From the NCBI RefSeq assembly GCF_026790065.1, contig NZ_JALAMO010000013.1, positions 124,001-188,000 on the forward strand: a DNA stretch of 64,000 bases, read 5' to 3'. The notes under the pieces are model-generated. The model worked only from the letters and a program-made list of their open reading frames with translations. It ran no database searches and was not told where the DNA came from. Below, one piece after another: positions 21,398 through 33,689 of this stretch; within the stretch, counting starts at the first letter, position 1; every line of letters begins with the position of its first letter. This DNA is from Bacillus sp. N13C7 (GTDB lineage: Bacteria; Bacillota; Bacilli; Bacillales; Bacillaceae). The translations under genes were made by a program, and so were the position numbers.

Positions 21398-22333
21398 TTA
21401 TTTTTTCGCAATAATGCTGACCCAATCTTCCATTGAAAGGATTTCTACAATGGTAAAGCCAGCTTGTTCCAGTGCTTCTCTAACTTCTTGCTTTTTATGG
21501 CCGATGATCCCTGACGTAATAAAGTGACCGCCTTCTTTTAACAGGCTGTACGCTTGTGAAGTAAAGCGAAGAATGACTTCAGCCAAAATGTTGGCAACAA
21601 TTACATCATGTTCCCCTTCAATCCCGTCTAACAAATTGTTTTGCTTCACTTGTGCAATATCGCTCACTTTGTTCAGCTTGAGATTGAGGCGTGCACTCTC
21701 TACAGCTACGGGATCAAGATCGTAGGCATGAACCGATTCTGCCTCTAGCATCGCAGCCGCAATACTTAAAATTCCGGAACCTGTACCAACATCAATTACC
21801 TTATCACCCTTTTGCACAAAGCGTTCAAGCGCCTGAATGCAGAGTACGGTTGTCGGGTGTGTGCCTGTTCCAAATGCCATTCCCGGATCCATTTCAATAA
21901 TCAGTTCATCTGTATGAACCGGCGTATATTCCTCCCACGTCGGCACAATCGTAAACTTTTCAGAAATTTTCACAGGGTGATAATACTTCTTCCAGGCAGT
22001 CGCCCACTCTTCTTCATTCACTTCAGAAATCGTGATGTGATTTCTGCCCAAATCAATATCGTAAAGAAGCAGATTATTAATCGTTTCTTTAATGCCTTCT
22101 ACCGTTTCGCCTAGAAAACTGTTAACCGGCAGGTATGCTTTGACAATGACACCCTCATCTGGATAATCATTGGGGTCGAGCTGGTAGATTTCCCCGTACA
22201 CATTCTCACGTTCTTTAATTAAATCAAGCGGGTCCTCTATCACAACCCCACTTGCACCAGCTTCATGCAAAATATTTGAGATAGGTTCGACCGCTTCATG
22301 TGTTGTGTGAATGCTTAATTCGGACCATTTCAA
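21398..22333 (-). CDS. prmA: PrmA (YqeT), ribosomal protein L11 methyltransferase
   Basis: Methylates ribosomal protein L11 with S-adenosylmethionine. Class I motif [15 protein letters not shown] lies near residue 175 and the post-I NILAEVI motif near 245; the N-terminal substrate-binding domain precedes. TTG 22333 behind GATGAGGAG gives the 311-residue length of the B. subtilis protein; the ATG at 22354 would add seven residues. It lies 24 bases after dnaJ and belongs to the heat-shock operon by read-through. Confidence 0.94.
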   Translation of the reverse strand: MKWSELSIHTTHEAVEPISNILHEAGASGVVIEDPLDLIKERENVYGEIYQLDPNDYPDEGVIVKAYLPVNSFLGETVEGIKETINNLLLYDIDLGRNHITISEVNEEEWATAWKKYYHPVKISEKFTIVPTWEEYTPVHTDELIIEMDPGMAFGTGTHPTTVLCIQALERFVQKGDKVIDVGTGSGILSIAAAMLEAESVHAYDLDPVAVESARLNLKLNKVSDIAQVKQNNLLDGIEGEHDVIVANILAEVILRFTSQAYSLLKEGGHFITSGIIGHKKQEVREALEQAGFTIVEILSMEDWVSIIAKK

Positions 22334-22357
22334 AACTACCAACTCCTCATCCAATAA

Positions 22358-23485
22358 TTAATCGCCTTTAAACGCGCGTTTTACCTTGTCAAAGAAACTC
22401 ATTTCCTGTTCGTCAGGAAGGTTTCCGCTGACCTCGGCAAATTCGCGGATAATTTCTTTTTGTTTATCTGTCAGATTTGTCGGCGTAACGACGCGGACGA
22501 CGATATGCTGGTCACCCTGTCCATAGCCTCTGACATTTTGAACGCCTTTGCCTCTTAATCTGAATTTAGTTCCTGTTTGTGTACCGGCCGGAATTTTCAA
22601 TTTCACTTTTCCGTGCAGGGTCGGAACTTCCACTTCATCACCAAGAGCAGCCTGAGCAAACGTTAAAGGCATTTCACAGTAAATATCATCGCCGTCACGC
22701 TCGAAGAACTCGTGGGCACGCACGTGGAACACGACAAATAAATCCCCGGCAGGGCCGCCGTTTATTCCTGGTTCACCCTGTCCTGAGAGACGAAGCTGCT
22801 GCCCGTCATCCACACCGGCAGGAATTGTCACGTTGATTTTTTTGCGCTTTTTGATTTTTCCTTTGCCGCCGCAATCCGCACATTTGTCTTTAATGATTTT
22901 GCCCGTACCTTCACAATGGTGGCAGACCCGTCTGTTAACAACCTTTCCAAACGGCGTATTTTGCTCCACGTTTAACTGGCCGGAGCCTCCGCAGTGGGAG
23001 CATGTTTCAGGGGTTGTTCCAGGTTTCGCACCTGAGCCTTTACATGTATCGCACGTTTCCTCACGCGGAATTTCGATAGTCGTCTCTTTACCGAAAGCGG
23101 CATCCTCAAATGACAAGGTCATCGTATACTGCAAATCGGCACCTTGGCGCGGGGCGTTTGGATCTCTTCGTCTTGTGCCTCCGCCGAAAATACTTGAGAA
23201 AATATCGTCGAAACCAAAACCGCCGAAATCGCCGCCGCCAAAACCTCCGCCGCCGAAGCCCTGATTAGGATCAGTATGCCCAAATTGGTCGTAATGGGCA
23301 CGCTTTTGGTCATCTGACAGCGTTTCATACGCTTCTTTTACCTCTTTAAATTTTTCATCTGATCCGGCTTCTTTGTTAATATCAGGATGATACTTTTTTG
23401 ACAGCTTCCGATAAGCTTTTTTAATTTCATCCTTTGAAGCGCTCTTACTTACTCCCAGCACTTCATAGTAATCACGCTTACTCAT
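22358..23485 (-). CDS. dnaJ: DnaJ co-chaperone
   Basis: Type I Hsp40 that stimulates DnaK ATPase and delivers substrates. J domain with the HPD motif at residues 33-35, a Gly/Phe-rich linker (about 74-105), four CxxCxGxG zinc motifs ([32 protein letters not shown]) and two C-terminal substrate domains. 375 residues is full length. It is separated from dnaK by about 200 bases containing a terminator. Confidence 0.98.
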   Translation of the reverse strand: MSKRDYYEVLGVSKSASKDEIKKAYRKLSKKYHPDINKEAGSDEKFKEVKEAYETLSDDQKRAHYDQFGHTDPNQGFGGGGFGGGDFGGFGFDDIFSSIFGGGTRRRDPNAPRQGADLQYTMTLSFEDAAFGKETTIEIPREETCDTCKGSGAKPGTTPETCSHCGGSGQLNVEQNTPFGKVVNRRVCHHCEGTGKIIKDKCADCGGKGKIKKRKKINVTIPAGVDDGQQLRLSGQGEPGINGGPAGDLFVVFHVRAHEFFERDGDDIYCEMPLTFAQAALGDEVEVPTLHGKVKLKIPAGTQTGTKFRLRGKGVQNVRGYGQGDQHIVVRVVTPTNLTDKQKEIIREFAEVSGNLPDEQEMSFFDKVKRAFKGD

Positions 23486-23571
23486 CTCGCTTCACTCTCC
23501 CGAATTTCTCACATAAATTAGATTGTATCATTTTGAATTATGATTTTTCAATTCCTTTTATCCCGGGCAAG

Positions 23572-23610
23572 AAAAAAAGTCAAAGCCAAGAGATGCCTGA
23601 CTTTGACTTT
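23572..23610 (-). terminator. Terminator between dnaK and dnaJ
   Basis: Minus strand AAAGTCAAAG pairs with CTTTGACTTT around a 17-base loop (which can extend the stem), followed by TTTTTTT. It would lower dnaJ and downstream expression relative to dnaK. Confidence 0.85.
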
Positions 23611-23684
23611 CTAATCATTGAATCAGATTATGAAATGTGTTCTTTTCGGTCAGCCCCAGAAGCAGGACTGACTCGGAGAAGAAC

Positions 23685-25535
<1,851 letters not shown>

Positions 25536-25543
25536 CTATGTAA

Positions 25544-26107
25544 TTATTGATTCACTTTAACCATGGAAGGGCGAATGACGCGATCCTTCAGCTTATAGCC
25601 TTTTTGCATTTCCTCAACAACAATGTTGGAGCCGTAGTTTTCATCTTCAGCCTGCATAACGGCTTGGTGCAGATTAGGATCAAATTCCTGTCCTACAGCT
25701 TCGATGGCTTCCACGCCTTCTTTTTTCAAGGCTTCTACAAGCTGACGGTGGACCATTTCCATTCCCTGGAGCAAACTTTTCGTCTGTTCATTGTCGGCTT
25801 CAACCTGAAGCGCTCTTTCAAAGCTGTCAAGAGCCGGCAGCAAATCAGTTACAATGTTTTGAGAACGGTATTTTTGGGACGCTTCCATCTCTAAACGGCT
25901 GCGTCGTTTATAGTTTTCAAAGTCTGCTTGAACACGCAAAAGTTTGTTTTCTTTTTCCTCAAGCAAACCTTGCAATTCGTTAATTTGATTTTGAAGAAGT
26001 TCACTTTCATTTGTTTCTTCCTGCTGTTCTTCAGCGGCAGCTTGTTCTTCAATGACTTCTTGCTCTTCTGTTTCGTTTTGTTCAACGGTTTGTTTTTCTT
26101 CTGACAC
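25544..26107 (-). CDS. grpE: GrpE, nucleotide exchange factor of DnaK
   Basis: Releases ADP from DnaK. The N-terminal 45 residues are Glu/Gln-rich and disordered, followed by a long coiled coil (about 45-90) and a C-terminal beta domain ending [16 protein letters not shown] chose GTG 26107 behind GGGAGGTG, giving 187 residues, over the ATG at 26125, which overlaps the ribosome site. Lies between hrcA and dnaK in the classic order. Confidence 0.97.
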   Translation of the reverse strand: MSEEKQTVEQNETEEQEVIEEQAAAEEQQEETNESELLQNQINELQGLLEEKENKLLRVQADFENYKRRSRLEMEASQKYRSQNIVTDLLPALDSFERALQVEADNEQTKSLLQGMEMVHRQLVEALKKEGVEAIEAVGQEFDPNLHQAVMQAEDENYGSNIVVEEMQKGYKLKDRVIRPSMVKVNQ

Positions 26108-26179
26108 TGTGTTCACCTCCCTCAAAGTGTAAGGAGAAGGGCGGGTGGCCGCCCTTCGATAAAATTTGCCAAAATTCCC

Positions 26180-27211
26180 TTATTCATCATACAAACTTGT
26201 TAATGCTTTTGACAAGTCTGAAGTCACATGCTGAAGCAGGCTGACAACCCTGGAATAATTCATGCGGGTCGGACCGATGATGGCGATTGAGCCGATCTGC
26301 TTCTGATCAACAGAATAAGAAGCAGTGATCAGACTGCAGTTTTCCATCTCTTCATAGTCATTTTCTTTCCCGATTTTAATCGAAATTCCCGTGTGCGGGG
26401 ATTGAACGAGCTTTAACACATCCTGTTCTTTCTCGATTAATGAGAGCAGCGACCGGACTCTAGTAATATCATGGAACTCCGGCTGGTTCAGCATGTTGAT
26501 TTTTCCGCCGAAAAACAATTTTTCAACGTGGCTTGTGGAATGAAAGGTTGAACGAAGCGCGTCAAGAATATTGTCATAGTTCTTAATGTGCTGTCTTAGA
26601 TACATGACGACTTCTTTAAATATGCGCTCATTCAGTTCATCCATTGGAACGCCGCTTAAACGGTCGTTCAGTATATTTACCAGCTTTTCAATATCAGACA
26701 GATCCATTTTGGTTGGAAAGTTAATCGTTTTGTTTTCCACATGCCCCGTATTGGTAACGAGAATCGCTACCGCCTTGTCAGGCTGAATCGGTATGATTTG
26801 AATCTGTTTAAGGTAATTCTCACTCAGCTTCGGCCCGAGTACGATAGATGTGTAATTCGTCAGATCGGACAAAATTTGCGCTGATTTTTGAACTGTCTTC
26901 TCCAGCTCGAAAATTTTCTCTTTGAAGATCGAGTGGATTTGGTCCAGGTCGCTTTTTGTCAGTTTGACGGGTGACAGCAAATGGTCAACATAGTACCGAT
27001 ACCCTTTTTCTGACGGAACACGTCCTGAGGATGAATGGGTTTTTTCAATGAAGCCCAATTCTTCCAAGTCAGCCATCTCGTTTCTTATTGTTGCAGAGCT
27101 AAATGTGATTTCATCTTTTTTCGAAAGAGTTCTTGATCCTACCGGCTGCGCCGATTTAATAAAATCGTTGATTATGACCTGAAGGATCAGCAGCTGACGA
27201 TTTGTTAACAT
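26180..27211 (-). CDS. hrcA: HrcA, heat-shock repressor
   Basis: Represses the class I heat-shock operons by binding CIRCE; its folding depends on GroEL, which couples repression to chaperone supply. The N-terminal winged helix ([36 protein letters not shown]) is followed by the GAF-like and dimerisation domains. ATG 27211 gives 343 residues; the frame extends to 27238 but those codons overlap the CIRCE element. First gene of the operon. Confidence 0.98.
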   Translation of the reverse strand: MLTNRQLLILQVIINDFIKSAQPVGSRTLSKKDEITFSSATIRNEMADLEELGFIEKTHSSSGRVPSEKGYRYYVDHLLSPVKLTKSDLDQIHSIFKEKIFELEKTVQKSAQILSDLTNYTSIVLGPKLSENYLKQIQIIPIQPDKAVAILVTNTGHVENKTINFPTKMDLSDIEKLVNILNDRLSGVPMDELNERIFKEVVMYLRQHIKNYDNILDALRSTFHSTSHVEKLFFGGKINMLNQPEFHDITRVRSLLSLIEKEQDVLKLVQSPHTGISIKIGKENDYEEMENCSLITASYSVDQKQIGSIAIIGPTRMNYSRVVSLLQHVTSDLSKALTSLYDE

Positions 27212-27225
27212 CATCATCACCTCTG

Positions 27226-27252
27226 TTAGCACTCTCAATAAGCGAGTGCTAA
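27226..27252. promoter_or_regulatory. CIRCE operator
   Basis: Perfect TTAGCACTC-N9-GAGTGCTAA inverted repeat between the promoter and hrcA. It is the HrcA binding site for the hrcA-grpE-dnaK-dnaJ operon. Confidence 0.98.
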
Positions 27253-27262
27253 TTCTATAACA

Positions 27263-27291
27263 AAAGTATCAAACCACAAGAAAAATGTCAA
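27263..27291 (-). promoter_or_regulatory. Sigma-A promoter of the hrcA-dnaK operon
   Basis: Minus strand TTGACA (27286-27291), 17-base spacer, TACTTT (27263-27268). Transcription would start just upstream of CIRCE so the operator is at the start of the transcript. Confidence 0.8.
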
Positions 27292-28431
27292 TTATAACTC
27301 ACCCAAAAAAGCGCCAAAAACTTCATTGCCTAATAATTTCCCCTGATGAGTCAAACAAACGGCTTGCTCTGCATTGTGAATCAGCCCTTTTTCAGAGAGG
27401 TCAGTTAATACGCTTGGAAAAAGTTCATCCAAGGAACGACCGTATTTTTCTGCAAATCGTTTTTTGCTGACACCGGCTGTTTTTCTCAAGCCTAAAAACA
27501 TTTCTTCCTCAATTTGTTCTTCTATTGTCACCTCATGTGTATCTCTGTACGGAAAGCCTTTCTCAGCTACCAGATCAATGTAATGTTTGACAGGTCCGGC
27601 ATTTACTGTCCGTGTGCCGCTGATATATCCGTGTGCCCCTGCTCCAAAGCCGAAATATTCCTCGTTGCTCCAATACGTCAGATTGTGCTTTGATTCCATA
27701 CCTGCCTTGGCAAAGTTGCTGATTTCATATTGATGAATGCCGTGAGCTTCCATGCGGCTCATCACCATTTCATACATTTCGGCTTCCTGCTCCTGCGCCG
27801 GCAGATGGAGACGGCCTTTTTGCATCAGATTATAAAATACCGTTTTCGGTTCTACAATGAGTGAATACACGGAATAATGCTCGGCACCCAGCGATAAAGC
27901 GGTATTTAAAGAATGATCGAGATGCTTGAGGGTTTGGCCCGGAAGCCCGAACATTAAATCAAGACTGATATTGTCAAATCCGATTTCCCGCGCCCTTTCA
28001 AAAGAGGCAAATACATCTTTTTGTTTATGCACTCGGCCGATTTTTTCCAACAGATCGTCTTCGAACGTTTGGACACCGAAGCTGAGGCGATTTACGCCTG
28101 CTTCTTTTAATATCTTTAGTTTATTTGCGGACAAGTCGTCCGGATTCGCCTCAACAGCAAATTCCGCTAAGGCGCTAGAGGGCTTCAGCACTCGAATGAT
28201 CATGTCCATCAGCTTTTTAAGCTGTTCCTCAGACAGGGAAGTCGGCGTGCCTCCTCCGATAAAGATCGTTTTGAGGTCAGGCTGTCCTGTTTTTGCAATT
28301 GTATTTATCATTTCCTGTTCAAGCCCGTTTAAATACTCGTCTACAGGCTGGCTTTGAATAAAATATTTATTGAAATCGCAGTAGTGGCAAATGTGCTCAC
28401 AAAATGGGATATGGATATAAGCTGATTTCAA
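27292..28431 (-). CDS. hemW: HemW, heme chaperone (formerly called HemN)
   Basis: Radical-SAM protein long annotated as oxygen-independent coproporphyrinogen III oxidase; relatives of this class bind and deliver heme. Cluster motif C11-x3-C15-x2-C18 (FCEHICHYCDF) is present, but the fourth N-terminal cysteine typical of true HemN (CxxxCxxCxC) is absent, which favours HemW. I chose TTG 28431 behind AAAGAAGGTG, giving 379 residues. It follows lepA and precedes the hrcA operon promoter. Confidence 0.93.
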   Translation of the reverse strand: MKSAYIHIPFCEHICHYCDFNKYFIQSQPVDEYLNGLEQEMINTIAKTGQPDLKTIFIGGGTPTSLSEEQLKKLMDMIIRVLKPSSALAEFAVEANPDDLSANKLKILKEAGVNRLSFGVQTFEDDLLEKIGRVHKQKDVFASFERAREIGFDNISLDLMFGLPGQTLKHLDHSLNTALSLGAEHYSVYSLIVEPKTVFYNLMQKGRLHLPAQEQEAEMYEMVMSRMEAHGIHQYEISNFAKAGMESKHNLTYWSNEEYFGFGAGAHGYISGTRTVNAGPVKHYIDLVAEKGFPYRDTHEVTIEEQIEEEMFLGLRKTAGVSKKRFAEKYGRSLDELFPSVLTDLSEKGLIHNAEQAVCLTHQGKLLGNEVFGAFLGEL

Positions 28432-28453
28432 TGAATTCACCTTCTTTACAGAA

Positions 28454-28485
28454 AGAAGCCGCAGTACGGGACTGCGGCGGCTTCT
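28454..28485 (-). terminator. Terminator after lepA
   Basis: AGAAGCCGC / GCGGCTTCT stem (extended by CAGT/ACTG with a bulge) followed by TTTCT on the minus strand, overlapping the lepA stop and before hemW. Confidence 0.75.
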
Positions 28486-30322
28486 ATTGTTTTTTCGGAC
28501 TGTCGTCCATTTTCAGAACTGCCATGAATGCTTCTTGCGGCACTTCAACTGAGCCGACCTGCTTCATTCGGCGTTTACCTTCTTTTTGTTTTTCAAGAAG
28601 TTTCCGTTTACGTGAGATGTCCCCTCCGTAACATTTAGCCAATACGTTTTTACGCATTGCTTTTATGGTGGAGCGGGCCACGATTTTCTGGCCGATTGCG
28701 GCTTGTACCGGAACTTCGAACTGCTGGCGCGGAATAAGCTCTTTCAGTTTTTCAACGATCACTTTTCCGCGTTCATATGCGTAATCACGGTGCACGATAA
28801 AGGACAGCGCATCGATTTTTTCACCGTTCAGCATAATGTCCATTTTCACAAGCTTAGACGGTTTGTAGCCAATTAGTTCATAATCAAATGACGCATAGCC
28901 TTTTGTGCTTGATTTCAGCTGATCAAAAAACTCATATACGATTTCCGCTAACGGCATGTCATAAATAATGCTGACACGGTTCGCGTCTAAATACTGCATA
29001 TCAATGAAATTGCCGCGCTTGCCTTGGCAAAGCTCCATAACAGCGCCTACGTAGTCATTCGGCACCATCATCGTCGCTTTTACGTACGGCTCCTCAATCC
29101 GTTCGATCTTTTGAGGGTCCGGCATGTTGGACGGGTTGTCGACAACGACCTTTTCGCCGTCTGTCATATACACGTCATAGATAACGCTTGGCGCTGTCGT
29201 AATCAGGTCGATGTTGAACTCACGCTCAATGCGCTCCTGAATGATTTCCATGTGGAGCATGCCTAAAAATCCGCAGCGGAACCCAAATCCAAGCGCTTGT
29301 GAAGTTTCTGCTTCATATTGAAGCGCGGAATCATTCAGCTCTAGTTTTTCTAGAGCTTCCCTTAAATCATTATATTTTGCTGTATCAATTGGATACAATC
29401 CGCAGTACACCATCGGGTTGAGCTTGCGGTATCCCGGCAGTGCTTCGTCTGCAGGATTGGCAGCGCTGGTAATTGTATCACCGACACGAGTGTCACCGAC
29501 ATTTTTGATAGAGGCAGTCAGGAAGCCTACATCACCGACCGTCAGTTCATTTGTCGGAGTCGCTTTCGGAGTGAACACGCCGACTTCTGTTACTTCGAAT
29601 TCTTTGCCGGTTGCCATCATTTTGATTTTTTGTCCCGGCTTTACCGTTCCCTCAACAACTCTGATATACGCTACGACACCGCGATAGGCGTCATAAAGCG
29701 AGTCGAAGATCAGCGCTTTGAGAGGCGCCTCCGGATCCCCGGTCGGAGCCGGCACCTTTTCTACGATCTGTTCTAAAATTTCTTCAATCCCGATACCGGC
29801 TTTCGCTGAAGCAAGCACGGCTTCTGATGCATCAAGGCCGATGACATCCTCTACCTCTTGGCGCACGCGTTCAGGCTCGGCGCTTGGGAGATCAATTTTA
29901 TTGATAACCGGAAGTATTTCAAGATCGTTGTCAAGCGCTAAGTAGACATTGGCGAGCGTCTGCGCTTCAATTCCCTGTGCTGCATCCACGACAAGAATCG
30001 CCCCTTCACAGGCAGCTAGGCTTCGGGATACTTCGTACGTAAAGTCGACGTGTCCCGGCGTATCAATCAGATGGAAAATATATTCTTCTCCGTCTTTTGC
30101 TTTGTATTTAAGCTGAACAGAGTTTAACTTAATGGTTATGCCCCGTTCACGTTCAAGATCCATAGAATCGAGCAATTGTTCTTTCATTTCTCGTTGAGTG
30201 ATTGCCGACGTTTTTTCTAAAATACGATCCGCTAAGGTCGATTTTCCGTGGTCAATATGGGCAATGATAGAGAAATTCCGTATTCTCGACTGCCTCTCTA
30301 AACGCTTTTCTTTATCTGTCAC
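28484..30322 (-). CDS. lepA: LepA, elongation factor 4
   Basis: Ribosome-associated translational GTPase implicated in elongation control and 30S biogenesis. G1 AHIDHGKS at residues 21-28, DTPGHVDF near 80 and NKIDLP near 134; domains II, III and V follow, and the LepA-specific C-terminal domain ends with the lysine/arginine-rich [17 protein letters not shown] stretch. 612 residues is normal. It lies downstream of the sporulation genes spoIIP and yqxA. Confidence 0.98.
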   Translation of the reverse strand: MTDKEKRLERQSRIRNFSIIAHIDHGKSTLADRILEKTSAITQREMKEQLLDSMDLERERGITIKLNSVQLKYKAKDGEEYIFHLIDTPGHVDFTYEVSRSLAACEGAILVVDAAQGIEAQTLANVYLALDNDLEILPVINKIDLPSAEPERVRQEVEDVIGLDASEAVLASAKAGIGIEEILEQIVEKVPAPTGDPEAPLKALIFDSLYDAYRGVVAYIRVVEGTVKPGQKIKMMATGKEFEVTEVGVFTPKATPTNELTVGDVGFLTASIKNVGDTRVGDTITSAANPADEALPGYRKLNPMVYCGLYPIDTAKYNDLREALEKLELNDSALQYEAETSQALGFGFRCGFLGMLHMEIIQERIEREFNIDLITTAPSVIYDVYMTDGEKVVVDNPSNMPDPQKIERIEEPYVKATMMVPNDYVGAVMELCQGKRGNFIDMQYLDANRVSIIYDMPLAEIVYEFFDQLKSSTKGYASFDYELIGYKPSKLVKMDIMLNGEKIDALSFIVHRDYAYERGKVIVEKLKELIPRQQFEVPVQAAIGQKIVARSTIKAMRKNVLAKCYGGDISRKRKLLEKQKEGKRRMKQVGSVEVPQEAFMAVLKMDDSPKKQ

Positions 30323-30404
30323 AATCTATCACTCCTACTATTAAACGCAAAATACACTAGCTTAGATTATAACAATAGGAATGTAAAGATTCAATGTAAA
30401 ACAA

Positions 30405-30449
30405 GAAAGAGAAAAGTCCCCTGTCATACCTGGGCTGCTTTTCTCTTTC
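30405..30449 (-). terminator. Terminator between yqxA and lepA
   Basis: GAAAGAGAAAAG pairs perfectly with CTTTTCTCTTTC, with an inner CCC/GGG helix in the loop, seven bases after the yqxA stop. It separates the sporulation unit gpr-spoIIP-yqxA from lepA. Confidence 0.85.
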
Positions 30450-30455
30450 ACGCAC

Positions 30456-30803
30456 CTATTGATTCAGATTCCGTATCCATTCATACATCGACTGTGCCGT
30501 ATTGGTTACGGTGTCCGAAAGCGCTTTTCCGGCTTTTGAGAACATATTGAACGTTTCCACCTGTTCCAGCTCTTTCTGTTTTTCTTCTAAATCTTTCGCC
30601 GTAACTGTTTCTCCTAAGATCGAGGCTTCTTTTTCATTATTTTTTCCATCGGTGAGCGTAAACGCCCCCTTAAGTGAAGGGTCATGATAGCCTTTCATAC
30701 TTAGCATTCCGTTATTCGCCTGCTGCATGCCAAACAGCACGCCTAAAAACATGATCGTGACCAGCAGCAAGCATTTGCCAAAGTAAGCAATCAAATCAAC
30801 CAC
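30456..30803 (-). CDS. yqxA: YqxA, small membrane protein downstream of spoIIP
   Basis: 115-residue protein with one N-terminal membrane helix (about residues 5-24, YFGKCLLLVTIMFLGVLFG) and a soluble, Lys/Glu-rich remainder with a possible coiled coil around 65-85. Function unknown; its position seven bases after spoIIP suggests it is co-expressed in sporulation. A strong terminator follows, closing the unit. Confidence 0.85.
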   Translation of the reverse strand: MVDLIAYFGKCLLLVTIMFLGVLFGMQQANNGMLSMKGYHDPSLKGAFTLTDGKNNEKEASILGETVTAKDLEEKQKELEQVETFNMFSKAGKALSDTVTNTAQSMYEWIRNLNQ

Positions 30804-30810
30804 CTATTTC

Positions 30811-32016
30811 TTATTGTTTTTTCGTCTCGCCGCTTTCCGCGTTGACCTTTTCAGCATCCCAGTACATTTCGCTGAAGATGTCCGCGGCTGCGTCAGCCGC
30901 ACGCTGCAGCTCTTCAAGATTATTATCCACTCCGCCAAATTCGAGCAAAAGCGCTCTGTCGGTTAAATCCTGATTGTAAACACCATTATCGCCCGGCGAG
31001 CCTTTTGAAAAGACACCTGTGCTGAGTCCAGGATATTTTTTCTCCATCAGCTTATGAAGCTCGCTTGCAATTTTATAGTTTTCTTCGAAGTTTTTGCTTT
31101 TTTTGCCGACGACAAAGGCTACCCTGGCATAAGTTTTCCCTTTAATGGTTGCGGTCGTGTCTTTTTTACGCCGCGAGTCTCTGTGGATGTCAATGATATA
31201 TTGCAGATTTTTGTTTGAGGCGAGCGCGTCTTTGACGACCGGCCTTGATTCATCATAGGATCTGGCATAGTTTAAGCCTTTTTTGTTCAGTTTTGCCTGT
31301 ATATCGGTTTTGTTCACTGTGGCTCCGATGCCTTGTGATTCAAGTGCTTTTCCAAACATATCTCCTACCAGCGTGACATTGGCTTTAGAATGGCGCGCCA
31401 TATCAGGATCGGTCTCGCCTTTTAATAGAGGGAGATATGATTCCGTGTTGTGCGTGTGATAGATAAAGACAACCTTTTTATCTCCTGTTGTTTGTTTCGG
31501 CGGATCTTTTTGCGCACTGTCTGATTGTGTTTGCTGTTTTTCAATCTCTGCCAAATTCGCTTCTCTTTCTTCCTCCATCACCTTAGATGGGGGCGGTGAT
31601 TCCGCCGGCATATTCGTATAATCCGTGCCTTGTCCAGCTAGCAGTATCTCAGTATCAAATTGTGCAAACCCCGGCAGCTCCCGGCCGAGAAAACTTCGCG
31701 GATCTTCTAGGTTAATGCTCGTCGCCAGCTTTAAAGAAAGACGCGATAGATGAAATGAGCTGTCGGTTTGGGAAAGGTCAGAGGCGAAATAATGGTTTTC
31801 CATCCGCAGCAAGTGTGCAAACACGTCACCCGGCAATTCTTCAGCAATCCCGTAAAAAGAGTCAGACGACGGTCTCAGTTCCGGCCGGAGAGACGTCAGC
31901 ACACCGGATAGAACAAAAATCACGATAAGGCTTGCGATAAATAGAAAGATGGCTTTTACCGCTTTCCCGCCATTTACCGCAACAACAATTTGTCTGTTTC
32001 TGCGTTTATTTCTCAT
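30811..32016 (-). CDS. spoIIP: SpoIIP, engulfment amidase/endopeptidase
   Basis: Cell-wall hydrolase of the SpoIIDMP engulfment machine, with amidase and endopeptidase activity on septal peptidoglycan. One N-terminal membrane anchor (about residues 20-42) is followed by the extracytoplasmic domain; metal ligands are seen in FIYHTHNTES near residue 190 and DIHRDSRR near 278, with LLLEFGGVDNN near 360. 401 residues is normal. Lies between gpr and yqxA. Confidence 0.96.
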   Translation of the reverse strand: MRNKRRNRQIVVAVNGGKAVKAIFLFIASLIVIFVLSGVLTSLRPELRPSSDSFYGIAEELPGDVFAHLLRMENHYFASDLSQTDSSFHLSRLSLKLATSINLEDPRSFLGRELPGFAQFDTEILLAGQGTDYTNMPAESPPPSKVMEEEREANLAEIEKQQTQSDSAQKDPPKQTTGDKKVVFIYHTHNTESYLPLLKGETDPDMARHSKANVTLVGDMFGKALESQGIGATVNKTDIQAKLNKKGLNYARSYDESRPVVKDALASNKNLQYIIDIHRDSRRKKDTTATIKGKTYARVAFVVGKKSKNFEENYKIASELHKLMEKKYPGLSTGVFSKGSPGDNGVYNQDLTDRALLLEFGGVDNNLEELQRAADAAADIFSEMYWDAEKVNAESGETKKQ

Positions 32017-32078
32017 TGAATCCCTCCAGCGCTTGTCTAGTAATTACTCTATGAACAAGCTAGAGGAAGTAGAACAGT

Positions 32079-33185
32079 TTAGTGATTGTAGGAGCCTTTG
32101 TTTTCTTGTGACACTTTTTCATGAAGCGCTGTGTTTAACCCGTTCGCCAGCACATTGGCCATATCGTCGATAAATGAATCAACTTCCTTCGGCGTAACCA
32201 TTAAATTGTGGCCTAAAGGTGCCAGCACCTCGTGAATGAGCTGCCGTTTTTCATCCTCTTCAAGGGTTCCGACAATGCCGAGGAACGATTGGCGCTCCTT
32301 TTGGTCTGGAAGATCTTCTTCAGTGAGCACTTTCTTTTTCCCAAACGTCATACCCGCCGGAACAAGCGATCTTGACGGCCTGTTATCTTTCATTTCCCTG
32401 CCAAAATGTTTTAATATGTAGTCTACCGTGTCGCTGGCAATCGTCACCGCGTCAACGACCGTCGGAACACCGATGGCGATCACCGGTACGCCAAGTGTGT
32501 CTTCGCTTAAATCTTTCCGTTTATTTCCAACACCAGACCCCGGGTGAATGCCTGTGTCCGATATTTGAATGGTTGTGTTGACCCTTTCTACTGCCCGCGC
32601 CGCCAATGCATCAATAGCAATGACAAAATCGGGCTGCGATTGCTCAATCACACCTTTAATAATGTCGCTAGTTTCGATTCCCGTAATCCCCATCACCCCC
32701 GGTGCAAATGCACTGACAGGCCTGTAGCCCTCCTGCACGTTTTCCGGCTGCAGCTGAAACAAGTGTCTTGTGACCAAAAGATTTTCTACAGCCATCGGTC
32801 CCAGCGCGTCAGGTGTCACGTTCCAGTTGCCGAGCCCGACGATCAAACAGCTCGCATCTTTTGAGATCTTAAGGTTTTCAAGAAAAGCCGAGAATTCCTC
32901 CGCAAAAACAGCAGAGACCTTTTCCTGCATTTCCGAATCATTCTCTCTGATTCCTTGCGCCTCAAGCGTTAAATAGCGCCCTTCTTTTTTTCCGGAAAGC
33001 TCCGCACCTTCCTTTGTAATATCAACAGTACGGATTTTAATGCCGCCTCGATCCCGTTCTTTTTCAATAAAGCCTTTAATTTCTTTTGCCGGCACAGCCT
33101 GCTGATTGGCCATCGCTTCCTTCGTTTCCACTGCCAAATCGGTACGTATCAAATACTGATTAACATCCAGTTCACTCTTTTTCAT
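32079..33185 (-). CDS. gpr: Gpr, germination protease
   Basis: Aspartic-like protease that degrades small acid-soluble spore proteins during germination. Made as a zymogen that removes its N-terminal propeptide (about 15 residues, cut in the [10 protein letters not shown] region). ATG 33185 ([12 protein letters not shown]) behind GGGAGCC gives the known 368 residues; the longer frame upstream is non-coding. Conserved [14 protein letters not shown] and [14 protein letters not shown] stretches present. Divergent from rpsT. Confidence 0.96.
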   Translation of the reverse strand: MKKSELDVNQYLIRTDLAVETKEAMANQQAVPAKEIKGFIEKERDRGGIKIRTVDITKEGAELSGKKEGRYLTLEAQGIRENDSEMQEKVSAVFAEEFSAFLENLKISKDASCLIVGLGNWNVTPDALGPMAVENLLVTRHLFQLQPENVQEGYRPVSAFAPGVMGITGIETSDIIKGVIEQSQPDFVIAIDALAARAVERVNTTIQISDTGIHPGSGVGNKRKDLSEDTLGVPVIAIGVPTVVDAVTIASDTVDYILKHFGREMKDNRPSRSLVPAGMTFGKKKVLTEEDLPDQKERQSFLGIVGTLEEDEKRQLIHEVLAPLGHNLMVTPKEVDSFIDDMANVLANGLNTALHEKVSQENKGSYNH

Positions 33186-33284
33186 CAGGGAGCCTCCTTC
33201 ACATTCAGTACCTCTATTGTTGCCATTTGCTGAATGAATCATGCTAAAAAGAGATCCTTCAATGAAAAATACTTTACATTTATA

Positions 33285-33313
33285 TTGCAATCTAAAGTTG
33301 TGTTTGATAGAAT
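33285..33313 (+). promoter_or_regulatory. Sigma-A promoter of rpsT
   Basis: TTGCAA (33285-33290), 17-base spacer, TAGAAT (33308-33313), about 75 bases before the rpsT start. Confidence 0.75.
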
Positions 33314-33376
33314 ACAATTTGTTCTATTGTGAAGAAGATTTAACCTTAAGACACTGTGCTACAGGTTGTATCTTAG

Positions 33377-33655
<279 letters not shown>

Positions 33656-33660
33656 TATAA

Positions 33661-33689
33661 AAACGATCCTCAATATTGGGGATCGTTTT
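33661..33689. terminator. Bidirectional terminator of rpsT and holA
   Basis: AAACGATCC pairs with GGATCGTTT around an 11-base loop with a T run for rpsT; an A run on the other side serves holA on the minus strand, whose stop codon lies within the loop. Confidence 0.85.

Noticed and set aside
22833..23264. 143-codon plus-strand frame
   Set aside because: Antisense to dnaJ; its Pro/Lys-rich repeats mirror the Gly/Phe-rich and zinc-finger coding of dnaJ.
27926..28357. 143-codon plus-strand frame
   Set aside because: Antisense to hemW.
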